DNA of 23,699 bases from CAZJGF01 sp964545665 (GTDB taxonomy: Bacteria > Chloroflexota > Dehalococcoidia > GIF9 > AB-539-J10), in NCBI GenBank assembly GCA_964545665.1, contig CAZJGF010000011.1, positions 1 through 23,699 of the forward strand, read 5' to 3'. The notes below the pieces were generated by a model. The model was not told where the DNA came from and did no database searches. It saw only the letters and a program-made list of their open reading frames with translations. Shown one piece after another: positions 14,546 through 21,683 of the stretch. Made by a program: the position numbers and the translations under genes. Positions within the stretch are counted from its first letter, which is position 1, and every line of letters starts with the position of its first letter.

Positions 14546-15049
14546 ATGGAAGAATCGGAGATGATGTCTAGAGCAGAGCCATTAACTCCACCAGAGACTG
14601 ATATAGCTCGAGTAGCCATAGAGGTACTGGAGACCTTGCTCAGGTTGATAGGAGTAACTGGCGTAGTTGAGAGTTCGTCTGATGAGATACCTGTGTCTCT
14701 AGATATCGAAGGAGACTATTTGGGAATCCTAATTGGGCGACGGGGCCAGACCCTATCTTGTTTCCAGTACATTGTTAGGCTAATAGTGGCAAGTCAACTA
14801 AAGGCTTGGCTGCCATTGAATGTTGATGTTTGCGGGTATAAAAAACGCCGGCGTGATTCTTTGCAGAGACTAGCCTTGCGCTTGGCAGAGCAAGTCAAAC
14901 TGCAACACCGGGCTATTACTTTAGAGCCGATGCCACCTGATGAACGCCGCATTGTTCACTTGGCTTTGGCTGATCATGCTGAAGTTGTCACCCATAGCAT
15001 AGGTGAGGGCGAAGACAGAAAAGTAGTCATTTTGCTGAAGCGAGGGTAA
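14546..15049 (+). CDS. khpB: RNA-binding protein KhpB/Jag (KH + R3H)
   Basis: A cytoplasmic RNA-binding protein of the SpoIIIJ-associated Jag/KhpB family, often partner of KhpA and linked to cell envelope control. The 167 residues show a KH-like domain with the GRRG loop (64-67) in GILIGRRGQTLSCFQYI, and a C-terminal R3H domain with R134 and H138 in ERRIVHLALADH. The N-terminal Jag_N domain of the full-length family is missing; only about 20 uncharacteristic residues precede the KH domain. The ATG has GGAGG 7 nt upstream. The stop is 3 nt before ileS. Confidence 0.92.
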   Translation: MEESEMMSRAEPLTPPETDIARVAIEVLETLLRLIGVTGVVESSSDEIPVSLDIEGDYLGILIGRRGQTLSCFQYIVRLIVASQLKAWLPLNVDVCGYKKRRRDSLQRLALRLAEQVKLQHRAITLEPMPPDERRIVHLALADHAEVVTHSIGEGEDRKVVILLKRG

Positions 15050-15052
15050 CCT

Positions 15053-18000
15053 GTGTTTCACAAAGTGAGCAGCAAGATAAGTTTTCCTCAAGTGGAAGAG
15101 AACATCCTTCGTTTTTGGAAGGAGTGTAGCATCTTTGAAAAGAGCGTCAAGGCGAGACAAGGAAAACAGCGCTTTGTTTTCTACGACGGTCCGCCCACGA
15201 CTAATGGCAGTCCAGGAATTCATCACGTGCTATCTCGATTAGCTAAAGACGTTATTCCTCGCTATAAAACGATGAAGGGTTATCAAGTGCTACGCAAAGC
15301 TGGGTGGGATACTCATGGATTGCCCGTTGAATTGGAGGTGGAGAATTCTCTTGGTCTTACCAGTAAGCCCCAGATTGAAGAATATGGGGTGGCCCAGTTT
15401 AACCAGCGTTGTCGTGAGAGTGTTTTCAAGTATATTGGGGAATGGGAAGCTATGGTAGAACGCATTGGCCATTGGATTGATATGAAACACCCTTACATAA
15501 CACTAGACAACGGTTATATTGAATCTTGTTGGTGGGCGATAAAGCAGTTGTGGGATAGAGATTTGGTTTACAGGGGCTATAAGACAGCGCCTCATTGCCC
15601 CAGATGCGGCACTTCCCTCAGCTCACATGAAGTAGCTTTGGGGTATCAAGACGATGCTGAAGATCCATCAGTTTACATAAAGTTCAGACTTTGCGTTTCG
15701 TCGCTCTCCAAACACGCCTCAGGTCTGCGTTCTATTCTCGAGCCGCCATCCTTGACCAGAAAACCGGCCTATTTTCTTGCTTGGACAACTACTCCTTGGA
15801 CGCTACCTGGCAATACTGCCCTAGCAGTAGCCACTGAAGCTAGCTATAGTGTATTGGAGGGGGATGAGGATTATCTTATTCTAGCTACGCAGCTTATTGG
15901 GCCGGTTAGGCTTGAAGGCTATAAGGAACTGGGTATTGTATCGGGTGAAGATCTTCTCCATCTTGAATACGAACCCTTGTTTAATCCACATGATTTTGGT
16001 GTGCCCCGTCAGAGCTTGCCCTCTTTTGATGCACAAGGCAAAAGAGAAGATTTGACTTATCCTGTAATTGGTGCTGATTTTGTCTCGATGGAGGAGGGCA
16101 CTGGCATTGTCCATGTTGCTCCTGCCTTTGGAGAGGTTGACTTTGATGCCGGGATGAGTAAAGACCTTGATTTTGTCCAGCCTGTGGATTTAGAAGGGAA
16201 AATGACTGGCACCTACTCCTTTGCTGGCAAGTTTGTCAAAGACGCTGACGCTCTTGTTCTTGACGAACTTAAGTCACGTGGTTTGCTTTTCCGTAGTGAG
16301 AGGATTGTTCATACATATCCCTTTTGCTGGAGATGTGGGTCACCTCTTCTCTACTATGTCAAGAGGACATGGTATATCAGAACTACGGCGGTAAAAGACA
16401 GGCTTATATCTGGTAATGCTGAAGTGAACTGGTATCCTGATTATATCAAATATGGTCGTTTTGGAGATTGGCTGGCGAACAACGTGGATTGGGCCTTTTC
16501 TCGGGAGAGGTATTGGGGAACTCCCCTTAACATATGGCATTGCAACTCCTGTGGCCACTATGAATGTGTAGGTGGCATTGATGCATTAGGAGCCAAGCCA
16601 AATGTAAGAGGCTTAAACTTGCCTCTGGATTTGCACCGTCCTTATGTGGATGAAATAGTCTTCTCTTGCCCCAGATGTGGTGGCGATATGTGGCGTATTC
16701 CCGAGGTCATTGACTGTTGGTTTGACTCAGGGGCCATGTCTTTTGCTCAGTGGCATTACCCCTTCGAAAATAGGGACGAGTTCGCGCGAAACTTCCCTGC
16801 CGATTTCATTTCTGAGGCAATTGACCAGACCCGGGGCTGGTTCTATAGCTTGCATGCGGTTTCTACTTTGCTGTTTGGACAGCCTTGCTTCAGGAATGTT
16901 CTCTGTCTGGGTCATGTTGTTGATGCTGAGGGTGATAAGATGAGCAAGAGCAAAGGCAACATGGTTGATCCTTGGGCTGTAGTCAATGAGTATGGCGCTG
17001 ATGCTTTGAGGTGGTATATGTTGGCATCTGCTCCAGGTGAGAATACTCATCGCTTCTCCACGGAAATGGTTGGCGAGACCTTGCGAAAAAATTTACTTAC
17101 TTTGTGGAACACTTATTCCTTCTTTGTTCTCTATGCTAAGATTGACCAGTTTACTCCTCAAGCTTCTGCTTTGCCATCTTTTGCTGAGCTGGACAATTGG
17201 ATCATCTCGGAGCTTAATCAACTTATAGCTGATGTAACTAAGTCTATGGATGGCTATAATCCCACGTCAGCGATACGCCATATTGAGACCTTTATTGACA
17301 GTCTTTCTAATTGGTATGTGAGGCGAAGCAGACGCCGATTCTGGAAAAGCGAGAATGATGCTGACAAATTGGCAGCACATACTGCATTGTATCAGTGTCT
17401 GGTAACCTTATCTCAGCTCTTGGCTCCTCTAGTACCGTTTATTGCTGAAGAGATTTATCAGAATTTGGTTCGTTCGATTGATCCCATGGCTGAAGAGAGT
17501 GTCCATCTAACTGACTTCCCAGTAGCTGACGAAAGCAGAATCAATCACGAGCTAAATAACGATATGAAGTTAGCTATGAGGATATCAAGTCTGGGTAGAG
17601 CAGCTCGGGCGAAGGCGAAGATCAAAGTTCGCCAGCCGCTGGCCAAAGTGCTTGTCAAAGTAAGCCAAGAGGAGGAGAAGAGTGCTTTACAGAGACTTGC
17701 ACCTCATGTCTTGGAGGAGATAAATGTTAGGGAGTTGGAGTTTGCCGGCTATGAATTCCCGGGCGATATGCCTGGGTATGCTACAGCCAATGAGGAAAGA
17801 TATTCAGTAGCTGTCAATACTGAGTTGTCTCCTGAGTTGGTGGCTGAGGGGATAAGTAGAGAAGTTGTACGCCGTCTTCAGACCATGCGTCGTGCTGCTG
17901 ACTTTGATATTGCTGACCATATTGTTACGTATTATGAAGCGCAAGGGCCAATCGAACAGGTGATGACTGATTTTGCTGATTATATTAAGCAGGAGACTTT

Positions 18001-18106
18001 GTCCATAGATCTGGTTAATAGTTCCCCACCAAGAGAAGCTTATGCTGAGAAATATCACATTTCCGATGCTGATGTCGTGTTAGCAGTTGCGAAGGCACCA
18101 TTCTGA
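15053..18106 (+). CDS. ileS: Isoleucyl-tRNA synthetase, type 2 (eukaryote-like)
   Basis: Charges tRNA-Ile and edits misactivated valine. The GTG start has GAGGG 7 nt upstream; the protein has 1017 residues. The N-terminus (FPQVEENILRFWKE) and GWDTHGLPVELEVE mark the type 2 class. The class I signature reads PGIHH (54-58), with the first and third positions of HxGH exchanged. KMSKS is intact at 629-633. The CP1 editing domain shows AWTTTPWTLPGNTALAV and GTGIVHVAPAFGEVDFD, with an insertion of about 20 residues (CVSSLSKHASGLRSILEP) before it. Several CxxC pairs (from C182/C185 on) could bind zinc. It is the last gene of the rpsF-to-ileS run and converges with htrA. Confidence 0.96.
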   Translation: MFHKVSSKISFPQVEENILRFWKECSIFEKSVKARQGKQRFVFYDGPPTTNGSPGIHHVLSRLAKDVIPRYKTMKGYQVLRKAGWDTHGLPVELEVENSLGLTSKPQIEEYGVAQFNQRCRESVFKYIGEWEAMVERIGHWIDMKHPYITLDNGYIESCWWAIKQLWDRDLVYRGYKTAPHCPRCGTSLSSHEVALGYQDDAEDPSVYIKFRLCVSSLSKHASGLRSILEPPSLTRKPAYFLAWTTTPWTLPGNTALAVATEASYSVLEGDEDYLILATQLIGPVRLEGYKELGIVSGEDLLHLEYEPLFNPHDFGVPRQSLPSFDAQGKREDLTYPVIGADFVSMEEGTGIVHVAPAFGEVDFDAGMSKDLDFVQPVDLEGKMTGTYSFAGKFVKDADALVLDELKSRGLLFRSERIVHTYPFCWRCGSPLLYYVKRTWYIRTTAVKDRLISGNAEVNWYPDYIKYGRFGDWLANNVDWAFSRERYWGTPLNIWHCNSCGHYECVGGIDALGAKPNVRGLNLPLDLHRPYVDEIVFSCPRCGGDMWRIPEVIDCWFDSGAMSFAQWHYPFENRDEFARNFPADFISEAIDQTRGWFYSLHAVSTLLFGQPCFRNVLCLGHVVDAEGDKMSKSKGNMVDPWAVVNEYGADALRWYMLASAPGENTHRFSTEMVGETLRKNLLTLWNTYSFFVLYAKIDQFTPQASALPSFAELDNWIISELNQLIADVTKSMDGYNPTSAIRHIETFIDSLSNWYVRRSRRRFWKSENDADKLAAHTALYQCLVTLSQLLAPLVPFIAEEIYQNLVRSIDPMAEESVHLTDFPVADESRINHELNNDMKLAMRISSLGRAARAKAKIKVRQPLAKVLVKVSQEEEKSALQRLAPHVLEEINVRELEFAGYEFPGDMPGYATANEERYSVAVNTELSPELVAEGISREVVRRLQTMRRAADFDIADHIVTYYEAQGPIEQVMTDFADYIKQETLSIDLVNSSPPREAYAEKYHISDADVVLAVAKAPF

Positions 18107-18128
18107 GCGAAGGTTGTTACTCCTTCTC

Positions 18129-18152
18129 TTGCCATTGCGAAGCGCACGGCAA
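18129..18152. terminator. Hairpin between convergent ileS and htrA
   Basis: TTGCC (18129-18133) pairs with GGCAA (18148-18152), and inside it TGCG (18136-18139) pairs with CGCA (18143-18146) around a 3-nt loop. It lies in the 63-bp gap between the two stop codons and would fold in either transcript. No T-tract follows on either strand, so it is not a classical intrinsic terminator. Confidence 0.3.
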
Positions 18153-18169
18153 CAAGACTATCTCTAGCC

Positions 18170-19309
18170 TCAGTCCCATGGTGAAGGAGTTTGCTGTAGC
18201 TGTACACTGGTTGTTTTGGTGCTTTCGCCTCTGACGAAAGCTATTTTCACTGTGGCACCAATCTCAGATTCGAGAATGCTCTGTAGAAGGTCATCAGTAT
18301 TAGCTACCTTCTTATCCTGGAACTCAATGATAACATCTCCCTGTTGTAGTCCAGCAGCCTCAGCAGGGCTATTCTCAGTTACCTCCACAATGAGTGCCCC
18401 TTCCTCAACTGAAAGCTCGTTCCAAAGAGCCACACTGGGAGTTACAGTATATAGTGATACACCGAGCCAGGGGCGGATCACATAACCCTGATGAATCAAT
18501 TCTTCGATTATAGGCTTGGTGCTATTGATACTTATAGCGTAGCCCATGCCTTCTATTCCAATCTCAGCCACCTTGACGCTGGTTATGCCTATGACCTCGG
18601 CGGCCATATCTACTAGCGGGCCGCCGCTGTTGCCTGGGTTAATAGCTGACGTGGTCTGGATCAAATTCCTGAGGGTATTTCCACTCACACTCACTGAAAC
18701 GTTCAGACGGCTAACAATGCCCTGAGCTGCGGATATTCCCTCTCCTAGTGCGTTGCCTAGTGCTACTACCCAATCGCCTACAGCCAGTTGAGACGAGTCG
18801 CCGAGTCGAGCGTAAGGCAAGCCTGTTGCGTCTGCCTTAATAACTGCCAGATCAGTCAAAGCATCGGTGCCTACTATGTCAGCAGCGAAGGTTCTGCCAT
18901 CAGATAGTTCCACTTCCACACTTTTGGCATTCTCGACGACATGGTTATTGGTGATGACATATCCTTCGCTATCAATGATTACTCCAGAGCCAGCGGCAGC
19001 CTGTGTGTACTCGCCGTAAAAAATATCGTAAGCTGTCATTTCGGTGGTGACAGAGACTACAGAGGGCATTACCTCCTTGACCACCTCGGCGATATCGGGT
19101 AGTACTGGAGTTGCCTGGCTATCTCCCGGGGGGAATGTCCAATCAGGGTTAGTGTATTCGCTTGGGCTAATGGGTTGGGATGAAGCCGGTGGAGATGAAG
19201 TCGGTGCCCATGGTAGGAATATAGAGCATCCGCTAGCGCCTAGGATTAGGTTTGTCAACACTAGTACAATAAGGATGTGTTTAATCTTCTTCAGCGTTTT
19301 TTGCCCCAC
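18170..19309 (-). CDS. HtrA/DegP-family serine protease, lipoprotein with one PDZ domain
   Basis: An extracytoplasmic quality-control protease. The 379-residue product has a lipoprotein signal peptide with the lipobox ASGC (cysteine 28), then a Pro/Ser-rich linker (33-70) that extends it from the membrane. The trypsin-like domain has the full triad: H123 in TNNHVVE, D153 in LTDLAVI, and S228 in INPGNSGGPL. A single PDZ domain covers about 282-375 (RPWLGVSLYTVTP, SPAEAAGLQQGDVIIEFQD). Most bacterial HtrA proteins carry a signal peptide or a TM anchor; a lipid anchor is less common. The start is GTG, placed exactly at the predicted +1 of its promoter, so the mRNA should be leaderless. It is divergent from a PadR regulator. 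Confidence 0.93.
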   Translation of the reverse strand: MGQKTLKKIKHILIVLVLTNLILGASGCSIFLPWAPTSSPPASSQPISPSEYTNPDWTFPPGDSQATPVLPDIAEVVKEVMPSVVSVTTEMTAYDIFYGEYTQAAAGSGVIIDSEGYVITNNHVVENAKSVEVELSDGRTFAADIVGTDALTDLAVIKADATGLPYARLGDSSQLAVGDWVVALGNALGEGISAAQGIVSRLNVSVSVSGNTLRNLIQTTSAINPGNSGGPLVDMAAEVIGITSVKVAEIGIEGMGYAISINSTKPIIEELIHQGYVIRPWLGVSLYTVTPSVALWNELSVEEGALIVEVTENSPAEAAGLQQGDVIIEFQDKKVANTDDLLQSILESEIGATVKIAFVRGESTKTTSVQLQQTPSPWD

Positions 19310-19315
19310 GGGCTA

Positions 19316-19324
19316 ATTATAGCA
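19316..19324 (-). promoter_or_regulatory. htrA extended -10 promoter (TGCTATAAT), leaderless
   Basis: The minus strand reads TGCTATAAT, with the hexamer ending 6 nt before the GTG start. Taking the last hexamer base as -7, +1 falls on the G of the start codon (19309). A possible -35 TTGCCG (19342-19337, spacer 15) lies inside the palindrome described at 19335-19353. Confidence 0.65.
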
Positions 19325-19334
19325 TGGATATTCT

Positions 19335-19353
19335 CACGGCAAAAATTGCCGTG
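19335..19353. promoter_or_regulatory. Perfect palindrome, candidate PadR operator
   Basis: CACGGCAA (19335-19342) and TTGCCGTG (19346-19353) are perfect 8-bp inverted arms around AAA. The site lies between divergent htrA and padR, overlapping the -35 region of htrA and about 40 bp upstream of the padR -10. That is where a local dimeric regulator would bind. Assignment to the adjacent PadR protein is inference. Confidence 0.5.
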
Positions 19354-19371
19354 CTTAGCTTCATAGCCAGA

Positions 19372-19400
19372 GTGACTCAATCCGATGTAGATGATACAAT
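19372..19400 (+). promoter_or_regulatory. padR promoter (GTGACT-17-TACAAT, TGA extension)
   Basis: TACAAT at 19395-19400 is preceded by TGA, and GTGACT lies 17 bp upstream. The predicted start at 19407 leaves a 3-nt leader before the ATG. Confidence 0.5.
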
Positions 19401-19409
19401 ATCTTAGCA

Positions 19410-19745
19410 ATGTACAAATCTTATTTGCGTCAGCTATTAAGTGGTGTAGTAGAGCCTTTGATGCTCTTTATCATTGGAGAGTTGCCCACGCATGGCTATC
19501 ATATTGCCAAGGAACTGGAGAGAAGAAGCAGTGGCTATTTTAGGCTGACAGGGAGCACTGTTTATTCTGCGCTGCGCCGATTGGAGAAAGAGGGACTGGT
19601 GGTAAGCTCATGGCAAAAGGCAACTCGGAAGCAGAAACGGCGATGCTACCATCTCACTTGGAAGGGCCGCAGAATTCTGCGCAAGAAATTGGCTGAATGG
19701 CACAGATTCTGTATTGCTGCTGACAGTATCATGAACAGTGAGTAG
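19410..19745 (+). CDS. PadR-family transcriptional regulator
   Basis: A 111-residue winged-helix DNA-binding protein. The pattern LMLFIIGELPTHGYHIAKEL, then STVYSALRRLEKEGLVVS and YHLTWKGRRIL is the PadR core. Only a short C-terminal helix follows, the small class of the family that dimerises through that helix. PadR proteins often repress the divergent gene and themselves, so htrA is the natural candidate target. The N-terminal extension (MYKSYLRQLLSGVVE) is basic and longer than average. There is no ribosome-binding site, in keeping with a leaderless transcript. The inducing signal cannot be told. Confidence 0.88.
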   Translation: MYKSYLRQLLSGVVEPLMLFIIGELPTHGYHIAKELERRSSGYFRLTGSTVYSALRRLEKEGLVVSSWQKATRKQKRRCYHLTWKGRRILRKKLAEWHRFCIAADSIMNSE

Positions 19746-19857
19746 CCTGGCCGGGCAGTCTTCACTGCAATGAGAGAAAATCAGAACTGTGCTGTTTGCC
19801 TTTGCCAATTTGATCCTGGTGGAGATCTGGCTACTCGCGGTGCCAGTAATAGCTAAT

Positions 19858-19868
19858 GGCAATTTGCC
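19858..19868. repeat. Short palindrome GGCAA-T-TTGCC downstream of padR
   Basis: Arms GGCAA and TTGCC flank a single T. The right half TTGCCGT matches that of the palindrome upstream of htrA, but the spacer is 1 instead of 3. It lies in the 127-bp gap between the padR and plsX ends. That gap holds no gene I can support, only a weak GCAGT/ACTGC hairpin near 19753-19766. Confidence 0.25.
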
Positions 19869-19872
19869 GTCC

Positions 19873-20988
19873 TCACTTCGTCTGTGAGTAAATGTACTGG
19901 GCTGCCACTGCTGGCGTTGTTCGCTGTTGGGATTGGAAATTTGCGCTGAGGTAGCCTTTGCACTTGGTTTGAATCATGTCTAGCTCAGACTTTAAAAAGC
20001 CAACGAGGTCAGTTTCAATAGCCTGTTTTGCCCTTGTTATTGCCTTATCTACTTGATGTGCTTGGCTATTTCCATGTAGCAAGTGAACAACGCCGTTGAC
20101 TCCCCAGAGGAGCGCGCCACCGTCGCTTTCGGTGCTGGTTATCCGAGTGAATGAAATCATCTGATCGAGCAACCTCTTAACCGGGCCAACCAATGGTAGA
20201 TTATCCAGCCTGCTTGTTAGCCATTTGGCAAAGTAATGTCCTATGCTTTCGTAGAACTTCATTAACACATTGCCTACAATGCCATCGCAAACAATCACGT
20301 TAGCTTGCCCACTGAGAATACAACTGCCTTCTATATTACCAATAAAATCCAGGCCGCTGTTTTGGAGTAGTGGATAGCTTTCTTGGATCAATCTGCCACC
20401 CTTGCCCTCCTCAGCTCCAATGCTCAAAAGGGCTATTTTGGGATTGGCCACATCCAGCAACTTCTTGGCATAGACAGTGCCTATGGCCGCAAATGATAGT
20501 AAATGATGTGGTTTGCAGTCAACATTAGCTCCGCCATCAACAAGAACCGTTTTTGGAGCCAGCCCAACAAGAGGTACGCAAAGCGCAGGGCGCTCTATAC
20601 CTGGCATCATGCCAAGAAAATGGATAGCGGTCACAGATGCTGCACCAGTAGGACCAGCGCTGATTATGGCATCGGCTTTCCCTGTCCTTACTAAGTTCAC
20701 TGCCACAGCTATAGAAGTATTATGCTTGTGGCGAATGGCCAAGGTGGGACGCTCACCTTCTTTGATGAACTCATCAGCCCTGACATGGTCAACAGGAATA
20801 TGAGAACTGTGACACTTGTCTAGCTCCCTTTCGAGGATATCTTCTGGCCCAACTAATATAATTCTCACATCTGCTTTACCGGCGGCTGTGACTGCTCCTT
20901 TGATTATCTCCTCAGGAGCGTAATCACCCCCCATGATGTCTACGGCTATCCTTACTGTTTTGCTAACCTTAGACATGGAAATCCGCAC
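19873..20988 (-). CDS. plsX: Phosphate acyltransferase PlsX
   Basis: PlsX converts acyl-ACP to acyl phosphate, the donor for PlsY in the first step of phospholipid synthesis. The 371-residue protein has the family start VRIAVDIMGGDYAPEEIIKG, then AIISAGPTGAASVTAIHFLG, VLVDGGANVDCKPHHLLSFA, and IVCDGIVGNVLMKFYE. The GTG at 20988 has AAGGG about 8 nt upstream; ATG 20976 (367 residues) is an alternative. The C-terminus has a tail of about 30 residues beyond the core, rich in Gln and Ala. It is divergent from dut. plsX is often next to fabH/fabD, which are not here. Confidence 0.94.
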   Translation of the reverse strand: MRISMSKVSKTVRIAVDIMGGDYAPEEIIKGAVTAAGKADVRIILVGPEDILERELDKCHSSHIPVDHVRADEFIKEGERPTLAIRHKHNTSIAVAVNLVRTGKADAIISAGPTGAASVTAIHFLGMMPGIERPALCVPLVGLAPKTVLVDGGANVDCKPHHLLSFAAIGTVYAKKLLDVANPKIALLSIGAEEGKGGRLIQESYPLLQNSGLDFIGNIEGSCILSGQANVIVCDGIVGNVLMKFYESIGHYFAKWLTSRLDNLPLVGPVKRLLDQMISFTRITSTESDGGALLWGVNGVVHLLHGNSQAHQVDKAITRAKQAIETDLVGFLKSELDMIQTKCKGYLSANFQSQQRTTPAVAAQYIYSQTK

Positions 20989-20996
20989 CTACTTTG

Positions 20997-21010
20997 CCCT
21001 TAGCTAAGGG
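20997..21010. promoter_or_regulatory. 14-bp perfect palindrome in the plsX leader
   Basis: CCCTTAGCTAAGGG is a perfect palindrome ending 8 nt before the plsX GTG. On the minus strand its second half supplies the AAGGG ribosome-binding site. It could be an operator for a fatty-acid regulator or a structure that hides the ribosome-binding site. It does not match the FapR or FabT consensus as I know them. Confidence 0.35.
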
Positions 21011-21052
21011 CACCGCCCTCCTTTTGCACTAGCTCTCTAAACCGCGTGTGGT

Positions 21053-21063
21053 ATTATATTATA
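21053..21063 (-). promoter_or_regulatory. plsX -10 region (two overlapping TATAAT)
   Basis: The minus strand reads TATAATATAAT, two overlapping perfect -10 hexamers (21063-21058 and 21058-21053). Starts would fall near 21051 or 21046, giving a leader of about 60 nt that includes the palindrome at 20997-21010. No good -35 is visible. Confidence 0.45.
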
Positions 21064-21196
21064 CACCGATGTTCCATTGCTGTTCTACCAGGTGAAATGC
21101 GGTGTACTTAGTCATTCGAGATGCAACACGAGCGGTCATTTTAAATCACATAAGAAGGTAACCGAAGTTTTTTTGTCGGACTATCCCTTTTTCTGG

Positions 21197-21205
21197 TGTT
21201 ATAAT
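21197..21205 (+). promoter_or_regulatory. dut extended -10 promoter (TGTTATAAT)
   Basis: A perfect extended -10 lies 45 nt before the dut start. TTGTCG is 21 bp upstream, too far for a normal -35. A start near 21212 gives a leader of about 39 nt for the dut-DUF72-nuclease run. The rest of the 262-bp plsX-dut gap shows no gene. Confidence 0.55.
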
Positions 21206-21250
21206 TACATTCCGCAGAGATAGCTGTGCAAGGTGACTGGCAGCAGTTAA

Positions 21251-21682
21251 GTGTTAAGGGTTAAAAGGATGTATCCTGATGCCCGCTTGCCACAGCGGGC
21301 TACAGAAGGCTCTACAGGTCTGGACCTTTTTGCTTACATCAAAAAGAGCGCACGGGTAACACTGGGAGAGAAGCCGAAGTTAGTCGGTACTGGTATCGCA
21401 GTGGAGGTGCCTAGAGGTTACGATGTGCAAATACGCCCCAGATCCGGTCTGTCAGCAAGAGGCGTCGTCGCCGCTTTTGGCACAGTGGACAGCGATTACA
21501 GAGGAGAGCTCTTAGTGACGATGTACACCCTTGGCCGAGGCAGCAGTTTTGATATCAGGCACGGTGACAGAATAGCTCAACTAGTTGTAAGTAAGCTAGC
21601 GGATTTGCCTGTAGAGGAAGCGGAAGAGCTTTCAGGGACGGAAAGAGGGCCTCAGGGGCATGGCTCTACAGGCATGGCTTAA
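21251..21682 (+). CDS. dut: Deoxyuridine 5'-triphosphate nucleotidohydrolase
   Basis: dUTPase hydrolyses dUTP to dUMP, keeping uracil out of DNA and supplying dUMP for dTMP. The 143-residue trimeric-type enzyme shows motif 1 TEGSTGLDLFAY, motif 2 RPRSGLSARG, motif 3 GTVDSDYRGEL with the catalytic Asp, motif 4 GDRIAQLVV and motif 5 ERGPQGHGSTG. Motif 5 usually reads RGxGGFGSTG, so the Phe that stacks on the uracil is His here, and a Gly is Gln. The GTG start at 21251 preserves the usual LRVKRMYPDARLP N-terminus. The stop is one base from the next ATG. Confidence 0.94.
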   Translation: MLRVKRMYPDARLPQRATEGSTGLDLFAYIKKSARVTLGEKPKLVGTGIAVEVPRGYDVQIRPRSGLSARGVVAAFGTVDSDYRGELLVTMYTLGRGSSFDIRHGDRIAQLVVSKLADLPVEEAEELSGTERGPQGHGSTGMA

Positions 21683-21683
21683 G

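Noticed and set aside
21658..21679. Direct repeat GCATGGCT at the dut end (21658-21665 and 21672-21679)
   Set aside because: Eight bases inside coding sequence, with no other copies seen; it does create the alternative ATG 21660, but nothing more can be supported.
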